The notes under the pieces were generated by a model, which was not told the origin of the DNA, searched no databases, and saw only the letters and a program-made list of their open reading frames with translations. Below, one piece after another: positions 1 through 10,300 of a stretch of DNA of 64,000 nucleotides. Source of the DNA: Pelomonas dachongensis (lineage in GTDB: Bacteria > Pseudomonadota > Gammaproteobacteria > Burkholderiales > Burkholderiaceae_C); NCBI RefSeq assembly GCF_043555865.1, contig NZ_JBIGHY010000006.1, positions 124,001 to 188,000 of the forward strand, in the 5' to 3' direction. The translations under genes and the position numbers were made by a program. Position 1 is the first letter of the stretch. Every line of letters starts with the position of its first letter.

Positions 1-1477
1 GCAGGCGTGCCTTGGCGACGTTCTGGTAGCAGCCGAAATTGCTGTTGCAGGTGCCGGCGGCGCCGAAGACGATGAGGTTGCTGATGCGGTTGCGGTAGGC
101 CGTGGCAGACAGCTCGTGCGCGCCGCTGTTCCACTTCAACGCCATCTCCACGTTGCGGCCGCGCTCAGCGTCCAGCGGGGTCACGCCGGGCTTGCTGAGG
201 TCGGGGCCGTAGACGGTGCCTTGCTGGTAGATCGTCGGTGCGCGGAAGGCGTTGCCCACCGAGCCCACCGCGCGCAGGCCTCGGGCGATCTCGTAGCCTG
301 CCAACAGCGTGCCGGTGTTGACGTCGCCGAACTGGCTGTCGCGGTCGTGGCGGGCATGGGCTTGCAGGTCGAAGGCGCCGGCCGACAGCAGATAGCCCAG
401 GCCAAAACCGTCGCGGTCGCGCTTGCCGACGCCGGCGGTCACGAGGCCGCTGTTATCCAGTTTGTCTTCGATGCGCTCGGCCGTGAAGTTCAGCTGCTGG
501 CCGGCGGCCAGCTTGTAGAAGCCAGTCAGCGCGAGGTTGCGCACGCGCGTGTCGGTCAGGTAGGGCGACGGGGTGGTCTCGTAGCGGTCGCGCGATTCAC
601 CGAAGCTCAGCTGCGTCTGCAGGTCGGGAGTCCATTGCGCCGTCCAGGCCAGGCGTGCGGCGTCGGCGTCCTGCTTGGTGATGTCGTCCACCAGCGGCCG
701 CGAGCGGCTGCCGTCATACTGGCCGCGCGTGTAGGTGCGCATGACCAGAGCCTCGACGCGCTGCTCGGCGCTGAACTGCGCGCCCACGCGCACCATGGCC
801 TGGCGCTTGCGGTGGCCGTCGCGGTCGGGCACGTAGCTGAAGGTGGATTCGGGCGTCGTCGCATTGAAGCCATCGGTGCCCTCGAATGCGCCGGTGATGG
901 CGTAGTCGAAGATGCCGGCCGCGCCGAAGAGGCCGGCGTCGGCCTTGTAGGCGCCCAGGTTGCCGGCCGCCACGCCGAGGTCGGCGCTGGTGCGGCCACC
1001 GCCCTTGCGCGTGAAGATCTGCACCACGCCGCCGACGGCGTCGGAGCCGTAGATGGCGCTGGCCGGGCCCTTCAGCACTTCCACACGCTCGATCTGCGAC
1101 AGCGGCAGGCCTTGCCAGCTGGCGCCGCCGGTGCTTTGCGAGTCGACCTTCACGCCGTCGATCAGCACCAGCGTGTGGCGGCTGTCGGCGCCGCGCAGGA
1201 ACATGGACGTCGTCGCGGCCGGGCCGCCGTTGCGGACCATCTCGGCGCAGCCGTTGTTGCGCAGCAGATCCGCCAGGCTGGCGGCAGCCTGGCGCTCGAT
1301 GTCGGCGCGGTTGATGACGGTCAGGTCGGCCAGCACCTCGGACAGCTTCTGCGGCGAGCGCGTGGCGGTGGTGACGACGGTGTCGAGCTTGTTGGACTGA
1401 GCGTGTGCGGACGCAGCCAAGGCCAGCACGGACAAGGCGAGCAGCGGCCGACGGGCCGCAATGGACAGTTGAGACAT
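1..1477 (-). CDS. btuB: TonB-dependent vitamin B12 receptor BtuB (3' end outside window)
   Basis: Outer-membrane TonB-dependent receptor, most likely for cobalamin. The protein starts at ATG 1477 with a signal peptide (MSQLSIAARR..., cleavage after AHAQ). A TonB-box-like KLDTVVTTATR follows. The plug domain has the ADLTVINRADIE and LRGADSRHTLVLIDGVKV segments typical of BtuB, then KGPASAIYGSDAVGGVVQI, then the start of the beta-barrel. About 492 residues are inside the window; the rest of the barrel and the stop lie off the left edge. The cobalamin riboswitch directly upstream makes the B12 assignment strong. Such receptors take up corrinoids with TonB/ExbBD energy and are repressed when B12 is plentiful. 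Confidence 0.9.
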   Translation of the reverse strand, partial: MSQLSIAARRPLLALSVLALAASAHAQSNKLDTVVTTATRSPQKLSEVLADLTVINRADIERQAAASLADLLRNNGCAEMVRNGGPAATTSMFLRGADSRHTLVLIDGVKVDSQSTGGASWQGLPLSQIERVEVLKGPASAIYGSDAVGGVVQIFTRKGGGRTSADLGVAAGNLGAYKADAGLFGAAGIFDYAITGAFEGTDGFNATTPESTFSYVPDRDGHRKRQAMVRVGAQFSAEQRVEALVMRTYTRGQYDGSRSRPLVDDITKQDADAARLAWTAQWTPDLQTQLSFGESRDRYETTPSPYLTDTRVRNLALTGFYKLAAGQQLNFTAERIEDKLDNSGLVTAGVGKRDRDGFGLGYLLSAGAFDLQAHARHDRDSQFGDVNTGTLLAGYEIARGLRAVGSVGNAFRAPTIYQQGTVYGPDLSKPGVTPLDAERGRNVEMALKWNSGAHELSATAYRNRISNLIVFGAAGTCNSNFGCYQNVAKARL

Positions 1478-1552
1478 GAGAAAGACGCGAACGATCAACC
1501 AGCCGTGCTGACCCCCGCAGCAAGGCTGAAAAACGGCTGTTCGAAACAGCCC

Positions 1553-1750
1553 CGTTGTTGGCCGGTATCCGGGCTGGTGGACATCCGTTCGACGCCTTCC
1601 CGGTGTGGTGCACCAGTGGCTTGTGAGTCGAGCAGTGAGGCACGGGGCCTCGTCCACTTACCGTTGCGGGGACAGCTCAGGTTAGGCGTGCCGCGTGGCG
1701 GCGTGCCCTCCTGATTCCCGTTGAACTGCACCCGGCTTGGAACCGGGTGC
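1553..1750 (-). promoter_or_regulatory. Cobalamin (B12) riboswitch upstream of btuB
   Basis: Read on the minus strand, the leader shows the conserved cobalamin-aptamer pieces in order: a hairpin CACCCGG-TTCCAAG-CCGGGTG, the GGGAA segment, the core CTGTCCCCGCAACGGTAAG with its following purine-rich stretch, the box GCCACTG near 1611-1617, and the closing GCCCGGATACCGGCC near 1560-1574. It ends about 75 nt before the btuB start, so AdoCbl binding would plausibly shut off btuB translation or transcription. The core blocks are visible; exact ends are estimated. Confidence 0.9.
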
Positions 1751-1818
1751 GAGCACCAACGGCGCGCATTCTATCGGCCGCTGCTGGCGGCCGATCCGGG
1801 CTTGCGGCGCTTGGCCGT

Positions 1819-2190
1819 CTAGGGCGGATTCAACGTGGTGACCTGCGGGCCGCTGGCCGGCTGCGCTGCGGTCGGCAGCCTCTGGAACGACGCGTAGCCA
1901 CGCTGGCGGCGCGCCTCGGCCGCGCTGGCGCGCCGTGCCGACGCCAGCGCGGCGGCCTGTTTCGCTTCCGGCAGATGGTGCGCACGCGCCGCGCGGCTGT
2001 CGGCGGCGCTGGGTCCGTCGAAGTCGATGGCGGCGCTGCTGCTGGCGCCGCGGCCGGCGGGGCAGGGCGAGTCGCGCAGGTCGCGGCCGTCAGGCCCGCC
2101 GCGGTAGACCTGGGCGCGTCAGACCTGGGTCTGCGCCGCCAGCGGCAGCGCGATGCACAGGGTCAGCAGCAGCACCAGGGTCTTGCTCAC
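1819..2190 (-). pseudogene. DUF4124-like exported protein, interrupted by in-frame TGA
   Basis: Starts at GTG 2190, overlapping the pth stop by four bases (GTGA), so it is translationally coupled to pth. The first 23 codons give a signal peptide (VSKTLVLLLTLCIALPLAAQTQV), then an in-frame TGA at 2119-2121. The same frame continues without a further stop to TAG 1819. The continuation reads like a DUF4124 protein: QVYRGGPDGRDLRDSPC, then an alanine- and arginine-rich helical tail and ASFQRLP. The stop lies in a 15-nt segment that nearly repeats the next 15 nt, and removing that segment restores an open frame. No good restart codon follows, so the gene is probably dead unless the TGA is an assembly error. 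Confidence 0.6.
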
Positions 2191-2819
2191 GGGGCGGGAG
2201 CGTCGCCCGGCGGCGCCGGTTTGGGGGGCTTGGGGCGGGGCGGCTTGGCGTGAATCTTGGCCAGTGCCTTGTCCATCTCACCCCGCAGCATCAGCTCGAC
2301 GGCGCCGTAACTTTTCTCGATGCAGTCCTCCACCGCCTGGCGCTCGGCCAGAGGCGGCTTGCGCAGCACGTAGTTGGCCACCTCGGCCTTGTGGCCCGGG
2401 TGGCCGATGCCCAGCCGCAGCCGCCAGAAGTCGCCGCTGCCGAGTTGCGCGCGCATGTCGCGCAGGCCGTTGTGGCCGCCGTCGCCCCCGCCCAGCTTGA
2501 ACTTCATCTCGCCGGGCGCCAGGTCCAGTTCGTCATGCACGGCCAGGATCTCCTGCGGCTCGATCTTGAAGAAGCGTGCCAGTGCCGCGACCGACTTGCC
2601 GGACAGGTTCATGTAGGTCATGGGTTCCAGCAGCCAGAGCGGGCCGCTGGCGCCGGGCGCGTTGTTCACGCGCGCCACCAGGCCGTGATAGGCCTTGTCG
2701 GGCTGCAGCGAGGCCTTTAGCCCGCGCGCCAGGCCGTCTATCCACCAGAAACCGGCGTTGTGCCGCGTGTCCTCGTACTCGGTGCCCGGATTGCCCAGGC
2801 CAACCATCAACTTGATCAT
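2187..2819 (-). CDS. pth: Peptidyl-tRNA hydrolase
   Basis: Cleaves peptidyl-tRNA released from stalled ribosomes so that the tRNA can be reused; cytosolic and essential in most bacteria. Start ATG 2819 gives MIKLMVGLGNPG, the conserved N-terminal Pth motif. The family histidine is in TRHNAGFW, and PMTYMNLSG, HDELDL and GGGDGGHNGLRD are all present. It is 210 residues, slightly long for Pth because of a proline/lysine-rich tail (PPRPKPPKPAPPGDAP). A longer upstream open frame has no Pth similarity and was not used. In Burkholderiales pth usually follows rplY directly; here the two are about 12 kb apart. Confidence 0.95.
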   Translation of the reverse strand: MIKLMVGLGNPGTEYEDTRHNAGFWWIDGLARGLKASLQPDKAYHGLVARVNNAPGASGPLWLLEPMTYMNLSGKSVAALARFFKIEPQEILAVHDELDLAPGEMKFKLGGGDGGHNGLRDMRAQLGSGDFWRLRLGIGHPGHKAEVANYVLRKPPLAERQAVEDCIEKSYGAVELMLRGEMDKALAKIHAKPPRPKPPKPAPPGDAPAP

Positions 2820-2893
2820 TTCAGGATCGTAGCGGCCAGCAACGTGGCAGCTACATTCGGCCGGGACACTGCGCGCAACCAGGAGTGGACCGG

Positions 2894-4192
2894 ATGAAGA
2901 ACAAGGATTCCAGGGGCAGGTTGTCGGCAGGGGCCGCGCGGACATGGGTGTTGGTCGCGCTGGCCGTCGTGGCCCTCGCGCTGGCCGGTTGGTGGTGGAC
3001 GGGTCGCAGTGCGGCCGATGGCCGCGACGCTGCGGCGTCTGCCGCATCGGGCGCCGCAGGCGCCGGCCGCCCGGCTGGCGGGCGCTTCGGCCGCAGCGGC
3101 CCGCAGCCGGTGTCTGCCGCGCGTGTGCAGCAGCGCGACATGCCGGTGGTGGTGGACGCCATCGGCAGCATCGCCGCCGCCAACACGGCCGTGGTGCGTG
3201 CGAAGGTCAGCGGCGAGCTGAAGGCGATTTACTTCAAGGAAGGCCAAGCCGTGAAGGCCGGCCAGGTGCTTGCGCTGATCGACCCGCGGCCCTTGGAGAT
3301 CGCCCGCGACCAGGCGCAGGCCACGCTGGCGCGCGACCAGGCGCAGCTGGAGAACGCCCGCGCCGACCTGGCCCGGTACAAGGACCTGGTCGCCAAGGAG
3401 GCCGCGCCGCGCCAACAGCTGGACACGCAGCAGGCGCTGGTGCGCCAGCTGGAGGCGACGCTGCTGTCCGACCAGGCGAGCGTCGCCAATGCGAAGCTGC
3501 AGCTGTCGTACACGCAGGTCACTGCGCCCATCGCGGGCCAGGTGGGCCTGAAGCAGGCCGACCTGGGCAACAACGTGGGCCCGAACGATGCCAACGGCCT
3601 GCTGACCATCGCGCAGATGCAGCCGGCGGCGGTCGTGTTCGCGGTACCGGACGCGCGGCTGGCGCGCATCCGCGAGCAGCTGTCGGGCAAGCAGGCGCTG
3701 CCCGTGCAGGCCTGGGACCGCGAGCGCCGCGTGAAGCTCGCCGAGGGGCGCGTGGCCAGCACCGACAACGCCATCGACGCGACGACCGGCACGATCAAGG
3801 TCAAGGCGTTGTTCGACAACCAGGACGGCAGCCTGTTCCCCAACCAGTTCGTCAACGTGCGCCTGCAGCTGGACGTGCTCAAGGACGCGCTGGTGGTGCC
3901 GGCCGCCGCCGTGCAGCGTGGTGCGCCAGGCAGCTTCGTCTACGTCATCGCCGACGGCACGGTGACGCTGCGCAAGGTGCAGCTGCTGGCCACCGACGGC
4001 GACTGGACAGCGGTGCAAGGCGCGCTGAAGCCGGGTGAGCAGGTCGTCACCGACGGGGCCGACCGGCTGCGCGACGGCGGCAAGGCCGAGGTCATCACGG
4101 CGCCGGCCGGTGGCGCTTCGGCGCCGGGTGGCCGGGGGCGCAACCGCGGCGCGGCGGCGGCGTCCGCAGCCTCGGCAGCTTCGGACCGCTGA
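2894..4192 (+). CDS. mdtA: RND efflux periplasmic adaptor (MdtA-like)
   Basis: Membrane fusion protein linking the RND pumps to the outer-membrane channel. ATG 2894 is preceded by AGGAG at 2881-2885. An N-terminal anchor (WVLVALAVVALALAGWWW, about residues 17-34) is followed by an Ala/Gly-rich linker. The barrel-sandwich motif is VRAKVSGELKAIYFKEGQAVKAGQVLA, the coiled-coil hairpin spans about residues 135-200, the second lipoyl half is LSYTQVTAPIAGQVG, and beta-barrel and membrane-proximal domains follow. It is 432 residues. It is the first gene of an operon with two pumps and a channel, 12 nt before the next gene. The match is to the MdtA subgroup; substrates cannot be read from sequence. 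Confidence 0.85.
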   Translation: MKNKDSRGRLSAGAARTWVLVALAVVALALAGWWWTGRSAADGRDAAASAASGAAGAGRPAGGRFGRSGPQPVSAARVQQRDMPVVVDAIGSIAAANTAVVRAKVSGELKAIYFKEGQAVKAGQVLALIDPRPLEIARDQAQATLARDQAQLENARADLARYKDLVAKEAAPRQQLDTQQALVRQLEATLLSDQASVANAKLQLSYTQVTAPIAGQVGLKQADLGNNVGPNDANGLLTIAQMQPAAVVFAVPDARLARIREQLSGKQALPVQAWDRERRVKLAEGRVASTDNAIDATTGTIKVKALFDNQDGSLFPNQFVNVRLQLDVLKDALVVPAAAVQRGAPGSFVYVIADGTVTLRKVQLLATDGDWTAVQGALKPGEQVVTDGADRLRDGGKAEVITAPAGGASAPGGRGRNRGAAAASAASAASDR

Positions 4193-4204
4193 CGGGACGC
4201 TGCG

Positions 4205-7200
4205 ATGAACCCGTCACGCCTCTTCATCGAGCGGCCGGTGGCCACGTCGCTGCTGATGCTGGCCATTGTGCTGGCCGGCGCGCTGGCCTACCGGCTGCTG
4301 CCGGTGGCGGCCCTGCCCGAGGTGGACTACCCCACCATCCAGGTCACGACGCTGTACCCCGGCGCCAGCCCCGACGTGATGACGTCCTCCGTCACCGCGC
4401 CGCTGGAGCGCCAGTTCGGCCAGATGCCGGGCCTGGGGCAGATGTCATCCACCAGCTCGGGCGGCGCCTCGGTCATCACGCTGCGCTTCGACCTCAGCGT
4501 GTCCCTGGACGTGGCCGAGCAGGAGGTGCAGGCGGCCATCAACGCCGGCAGCAACCTGCTGCCGTCGGACCTGCCCATGCCGCCGGTGTACAGCAAGGTC
4601 AACCCAGCCGACGCGCCGGTGCTGACGCTGGCCGTCAGCTCCACGACGCTGCCGGTCACGCGTGTGCACGACCTGGTGGAGAGCCGGCTGGCGCAGAAGC
4701 TGTCGCAGGTGCCTGGTGTGGGCATGGTGGGCATCGCCGGCGGCCGGCGGCCGGCCGTGCGCATCCAGGCCAACCCCGGCGCGCTGGCCACGCTGGGGCT
4801 GTCCATCGACGACGTGCGCACCGCCATCGCGGCGGCCAACGTGAACCAGTCCAAGGGCAGCTTCGACGGCCCGCTGCGCGCGTCCACGCTGGATGCCAAC
4901 GACCAGTTGAAGAGCGCGGCCGAGTACGCCAACCTCGTCATCGCCTACAAGAGCGGCAACGCGGTGCGGCTGCGCGACGTGGCCCAACTGGTGGACGACG
5001 CAGAAAACCTGCGCCTGGCCGCGTGGGCCGGCAGCAGCGGCCAGCCGTCCACGACCGCCGTCATCCTGAACGTACAACGCCAGCCGGGCGCCAATGTCAT
5101 CGAGACGGTGGACCGCGTGCGCGCCGTGCTGCCTCAGCTACAGGCGTCGCTGCCGGCCTCCATCGACGTGCAGGTGCTGGGCGACCGCACCGAGACCATC
5201 CGCGCGTCGGTGCGCGATGTGCAGCATGAGCTGCTGTTCGCCATCGTGCTGGTCATCGGCGTCATCTTCGTTTTCCTGCGCAGCCTGCCGGCCACCATCA
5301 TCCCGGCCGTCGCGGTGCCGGTGTCGCTGGTGGGCACCTTCGGCGTCATGTATCTCGCCGGTTTTTCGATCAACAACCTGACGCTGGTGGCCTTGGTGAT
5401 CTCCACTGGCTTCGTCGTGGACGACGCCATCGTCATGATCGAGAACATCGCGCGGCACATGGAGGAGGGCGGCGAGGGCGTCAGCGCGTTCGCCGCGGCG
5501 CTGACCGGCTCCAAGCAGATCGGCTTCACCATCATCTCGTTGACCGTGTCGCTGATCGCGGTGCTGATCCCGCTGCTGTTCATGGGCGACGTGGTGGGCC
5601 GACTGTTCCACGAGTTTGCGATCACGCTGGCCGTCTCCATCCTGATCTCGGCCTTCGTGTCGCTGACGTTGACGCCCATGATGTGCGCGCGGCTGCTGAA
5701 GCACGAGCATCCCGAGGACCACGGCCGGCTGTGGCATGCGGTGGGCGACATGTTCGACCGCACCATCGCCGGCTATGGCCGCATGCTGACCTGGGTGCTG
5801 GACCGCTCGGCGGCGACGCTGCTGGTCTTCGTCGCGACTCTGGGGCTGACGGCCGTGCTGTACCTGATGGTGCCCAAGGGCTTCTTTCCAGTGCAGGACA
5901 CCGGGCAGATTCAGGGCATCACCGAGGCGGCGCAGTCGGTGTCGTTCGGTGCGATGGCCGAGCACCAGCAGCGCCTGGCCGAGCGCGTGCTGCAGGACCC
6001 GGCGGTGCAGAGCGTGTCGTCCTTCATCGGTGTGGACGGCGGCAACACGACGCTGAACCAGGGCCGGCTGCAGATCGTGCTGAAGCCGCTGGACAGCGGC
6101 CGGCCGCGGGCGCCCGAGGTGACGCGGCGCATCACCGAGGCCGTGCGCAACGTGCCGGGCATTGCGCTGTACCTGCAGCCCGTGCAGGACCTGACCATCG
6201 AGGACCGCATCGCCAAGACGCAGTACCAGTTCACGCTGTCCTCGCCGGATTCGGCGGAGCTGAGCCGCGCCACCACCGCCGTGCTGGAGCGGCTGCGCAG
6301 CCTGACGCAGCTGGCCGACGTGGCCAGCGATCAGCAGGAGCAGGGGCTGCAGGCCTTTGTCGATATCGACCGCGACGCAGCCGGCCGGCTGGGCGTCAGC
6401 GTCGCGGCCATCGACAGCACGCTGTACAGCGCTTTCGGCCAGCGGCTGATCTCCACCATCTTCACGCAGAGCAACCAGTACCGCGTCGTGCTGGAGGTGG
6501 CGCCCAGCTTTCGCGACGGTCTGGACGGGCTGAACAAGCTCTACGTGCCCGGCACCGGCGGCGTGCAGGTGCCGCTCAGCTCGGTGGCGCGTTTCAGCGA
6601 GCGGCTGGCGCCGCTGGCGGTCAACCACATCGCGCAGTTCCCGTCGTCCACCGTGTCGTTCAATCTCGCGCCGGGCGCGTCGCTGGGCGAAGCGGTGCAG
6701 GCCATCCAGGCCGAGGTGGCGGCGCTGCAGCTGCCGCTCAGCGTGGAGACGCGCTTCGAGGGCGCGGCGCTGGCCTTCCAGGCTTCGCTCACCAGCACGC
6801 TGCTGCTGATCCTGGCGGCCATCGTGACGATGTACATCGTGCTGGGTGTGCTGTACGAAAGCACCATCCACCCGCTGACCATCCTGTCCACGCTGCCGTC
6901 CGCCGGGCTGGGCGCGCTGCTGGCGCTGCTGGCCTTCCGGCTCGACCTGGACATCATCGCCATCATCGGCATCGTGCTGCTGATCGGCATCGTCAAGAAG
7001 AACGCGATCATGATGATCGACTTCGCGCTGGAGGCCGAGCGGGATATGGGGATGGCGCCGCGTGAGGCCATCCATCAAGCCTGCCTGCTGCGTTTCCGCC
7101 CCATCCTGATGACGACGATGGCCGCGTTGCTGGGCGCGCTGCCGCTGATGCTGGGCACTGGCGTGGGCAGTGAACTGCGCCATCCGCTGGGTGTGGTGAT

Positions 7201-7327
7201 GGTGGGCGGCCTCATCGTCAGCCAGCTGCTGACGCTGTTCACGACGCCGGTCATCTACCTGGGCTTCTCGGCGCTGGCCGCGCGGTTGAAGCGCGGTCGC
7301 GGCAAGACGGCTGAGGCTTCGGCGTGA
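4205..7327 (+). CDS. mdtB: RND multidrug efflux transporter, MdtB-like
   Basis: Inner-membrane RND pump of 1,040 residues, the normal size. It shows the N-terminal IERPVATSLLMLAIVLAGALAYRLLPV helix, the porter motif LYPGASPDVM, the TM4 proton-relay pair in GFVVDDAIVMIENI, and the TM10 lysine in GIVKKNAIMMIDF. The neighbouring pump gene is homologous, as in mdtBC, where the two proteins form a mixed trimer in E. coli. The following gene starts inside this stop codon (GTGA), suggesting coupled translation. The specific drug or metal substrate is unknown. Confidence 0.88.
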   Translation: MNPSRLFIERPVATSLLMLAIVLAGALAYRLLPVAALPEVDYPTIQVTTLYPGASPDVMTSSVTAPLERQFGQMPGLGQMSSTSSGGASVITLRFDLSVSLDVAEQEVQAAINAGSNLLPSDLPMPPVYSKVNPADAPVLTLAVSSTTLPVTRVHDLVESRLAQKLSQVPGVGMVGIAGGRRPAVRIQANPGALATLGLSIDDVRTAIAAANVNQSKGSFDGPLRASTLDANDQLKSAAEYANLVIAYKSGNAVRLRDVAQLVDDAENLRLAAWAGSSGQPSTTAVILNVQRQPGANVIETVDRVRAVLPQLQASLPASIDVQVLGDRTETIRASVRDVQHELLFAIVLVIGVIFVFLRSLPATIIPAVAVPVSLVGTFGVMYLAGFSINNLTLVALVISTGFVVDDAIVMIENIARHMEEGGEGVSAFAAALTGSKQIGFTIISLTVSLIAVLIPLLFMGDVVGRLFHEFAITLAVSILISAFVSLTLTPMMCARLLKHEHPEDHGRLWHAVGDMFDRTIAGYGRMLTWVLDRSAATLLVFVATLGLTAVLYLMVPKGFFPVQDTGQIQGITEAAQSVSFGAMAEHQQRLAERVLQDPAVQSVSSFIGVDGGNTTLNQGRLQIVLKPLDSGRPRAPEVTRRITEAVRNVPGIALYLQPVQDLTIEDRIAKTQYQFTLSSPDSAELSRATTAVLERLRSLTQLADVASDQQEQGLQAFVDIDRDAAGRLGVSVAAIDSTLYSAFGQRLISTIFTQSNQYRVVLEVAPSFRDGLDGLNKLYVPGTGGVQVPLSSVARFSERLAPLAVNHIAQFPSSTVSFNLAPGASLGEAVQAIQAEVAALQLPLSVETRFEGAALAFQASLTSTLLLILAAIVTMYIVLGVLYESTIHPLTILSTLPSAGLGALLALLAFRLDLDIIAIIGIVLLIGIVKKNAIMMIDFALEAERDMGMAPREAIHQACLLRFRPILMTTMAALLGALPLMLGTGVGSELRHPLGVVMVGGLIVSQLLTLFTTPVIYLGFSALAARLKRGRGKTAEASA

Positions 7328-10300
7328 ACCTCTCGCGCGTCTTCATCGAGCGTCCCATCGGCACGGCGCTGATCACGTGCGGCGTCGCGCTTGCCGGGGC
7401 CATTGCCTACCTGCTGCTGCCCATCGCGCCGCTGCCGCAGGTGGAGTTCCCGACCATCTCGGTCAGCGCCTCGCTGCCCGGCGCCAGCCCCGACACGATG
7501 GCCGCCACCGTGGCCACGCCGCTGGAGCGCACGCTGGGCGCCATTGCCGGCGTCACGGAGATCACGTCGTCGTCTTCGCTGGGCAGCACGCGGGTGACGC
7601 TGCAGTTCGACCTCAGTCGCGACATCGACGGCGCCGCGCGCGAGGTGCAGGCCGGCATCAACGCGTCGCGTGCGCTGCTGCCCACCGGCATGCCTGGCAA
7701 CCCGACGTACCGCAAGGTCAACCCGGCCGACGCGCCCATCATGATCCTGGCGCTGACGTCGGACACGTTGACGCGCGGACAGATGTACGACGCCGCCAGC
7801 ACCGTGCTGGCGCAGCGGCTGTCACAGGTGGACGGCGTGGGCCAGGTCACGGTGGGCGGCGGGGCGTTGCCGGCGGTGCGCATTGACCTGGACCCGAACA
7901 AGCTGTCGGCGCAGGGCATCGCGCTGTCACAGGTGCGCGCGGCGGTCGTCGCCACCAACGCCAACCGTCCGAAGGGGCTGCTGGAGAGCGATGCCCGCAA
8001 CTGGCAGATCGCGGCCAATGACCAGGCGCGCACGGCAGCGGACTATGCGCCGCTGATCATCAGCTACCGCAATGGCGCCGCGGTGCGGCTGCGCGACGTG
8101 GCTGACGTGACCGACAGCGTGCAGGACATCCGCAACGACGGCCTCGCCAATGGAAAGTCGGCGGTGCTGCTGATCCTGAACAAGGCCCCCGACGCCAACA
8201 TCATCAAGACCGTGGACACCGTGCGCGGCCTGCTGCCGCAGCTGCGTGCGTCCATCTCGCCGGCCATCTCGTTGGACGTGATGATGGACCGCACGATGAC
8301 CATACGCGGCAGCATCGACGAGGTGCAGCGCACGCTGGCCATCTCGTTCGGGCTGGTCATCGTGGTCGTGTTCGTGTTCCTGCGCCGGCTGCGCGCGGCG
8401 CTGCTACCGGCGGTGGCGGTGCCGGTGTCCCTGGCCGGCACCTTCGGCGTCATGTACCTGCTGGGCTACAGCATCGACAACCTGTCGCTGATGGCGATGA
8501 CGGTGGCGACCGGCTTCGTCGTCGACGACGCCATCGTCGTGCTGGAGAACATCAGCCGCCACATCGAGCGCGGCATGGCGCCGCGCGAGGCCGCGCTGAA
8601 GGGCGCGCGCGAGATCGGCTTCACGGTCGTCTCCATTTCGCTGAGCCTGATCGCGGTGTTCATCCCCATCCTGGCGATGGGCGGCATCGTGGGTCGGCTG
8701 TTCCGCGAGTTCGCGGTGGTGCTGTCGGTGGCCATCCTGGTGTCCATGGTCGTGTCGCTGACCACCACACCGATGATGGCCGCCACACTGCTGCGCCCCC
8801 ATGACAAAGCCAGGCCGCCGGGGCGCTTCGCACGCTGGCTGGGCCGCATCGGCAATGCGATGGTGCGCGGCTATCGACGTTCGCTGCGCTGGACGTTGCG
8901 CCACCAGCCCGTCGCGTTGGCGGTGCTCGCCGGCGTCGTCGCACTGAACGTGCATCTGTACGTGGCCATCCCCAAGGGCTTCTTCCCGCAGCAGGACACG
9001 GGCTTGATGATCGGCGGCGTGCAGGCGGACCAGGCCAGTTCCTTCCAGTCCATGCAGGGCAAGCTGCGCACCTTCCACGACATCGTGCGCGCTGACCCCG
9101 CCGTGGCCAACGTGACCGGCTTCACCGGCGGCGGGCGCAGCAACAGCGCCAACATGTTCATCAGCCTGAAGCCATTGTCCGAGCGCCGCGAGAGCGTGGA
9201 CGCCGTCATCGCCCGGCTCCGCGGCAAGCTGGCCAAGGTGCCCGGCGCCAACATGTTCCTCGCGCCGGTGCAGGACATCCGCATCGGGGGACGGCAGTCC
9301 AACTCATCGTGGCAGTACACGCTGCAGGCCGACGAGCTGGCCGATCTGCGCACCTGGGAGCCGCGCATCCGCCGCGCGCTGACCGAGGTGCCCGAGATCA
9401 CCGACGTCAACACCGACCAGCAGGACAAGGGCGTGCAGACCTCCCTGGTGGTGGACCGCGACGCGCTGACCCGCCACGGCCTGACGATGAGCGCGTTCGA
9501 CAACGTGCTGAACGACGCGTTCGGGCAGCGGCAGGTGGGCGTCATCTACAACCCGCTGAACCAGTACCGCGTCGTCATGGGCCTGGCGCCGCCGTGGCTG
9601 CAGAGCCCGCAGACGCTGCAGAGCCTGCTGCTGACCGGCTCCGGCGGCCAACAGGTGCCGCTGGCCAGCGTGGCGCGCGTGGAGACGACGTCCGCGCCCC
9701 TGTCGGTGAGCCACCAGAGCGGCACGCCGGCCAGCACGATCAGCTTCAACCTGGCCGAAGGCGTGTCGCTGTCCGATGCGGTCGCCGCCGTCAACGACGC
9801 CGTGGCCCGCAGCGGCGCGCCGGTGTCGGTGCGCGGCAGCTTCCAGGGCACGGCGCAGGCGTTCCAGGCGTCGCTGAAGTCGCAGCCGCTGCTGATCCTC
9901 GCGGCCGTCGTGACCATCTACCTGGTGCTGGGCATGCTGTACGAGAGCCTCATCCACCCGATCACGATCCTGTCCACGCTGCCGTCTGCCGGCGTGGGTG
10001 CGCTGCTGGCCTTGATGGCCTTCAACACGGAGTTCTCCATCATTGCGCTGATCGGCGTGGTCCTGCTGATCGGCATCGTGAAGAAGAACGCCATCATGAT
10101 GCTGGACTTCGCCATCTCGTCGCAGCGCGACGCCGAACTGCGGGGCAGCCGCCTTGCACCGGGCGCGGCCATCTACCGTGCCGCGCTGCTGCGGCTGCGG
10201 CCCATCCTGATGACCACCGTGGCCGCCGTGTTCGGTGCCGTGCCGCTGGCGCTGGGCCACGGCGAAGGCGCTGAGCTGCGCGTGCCGCTGGGCATCTCCA

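Noticed and set aside
116..1714. Long plus-strand open frame opposite btuB
   Set aside because: Composition is Ala/Arg/Gly-rich with no domain; it lies antisense to a clear TonB receptor and its riboswitch, so it is a GC-driven shadow.
5138..7183. 681-codon minus-strand frame opposite the first RND pump
   Set aside because: His/Gln/Arg-rich shadow without motifs or ribosome-binding site; the plus strand encodes a complete conserved pump.
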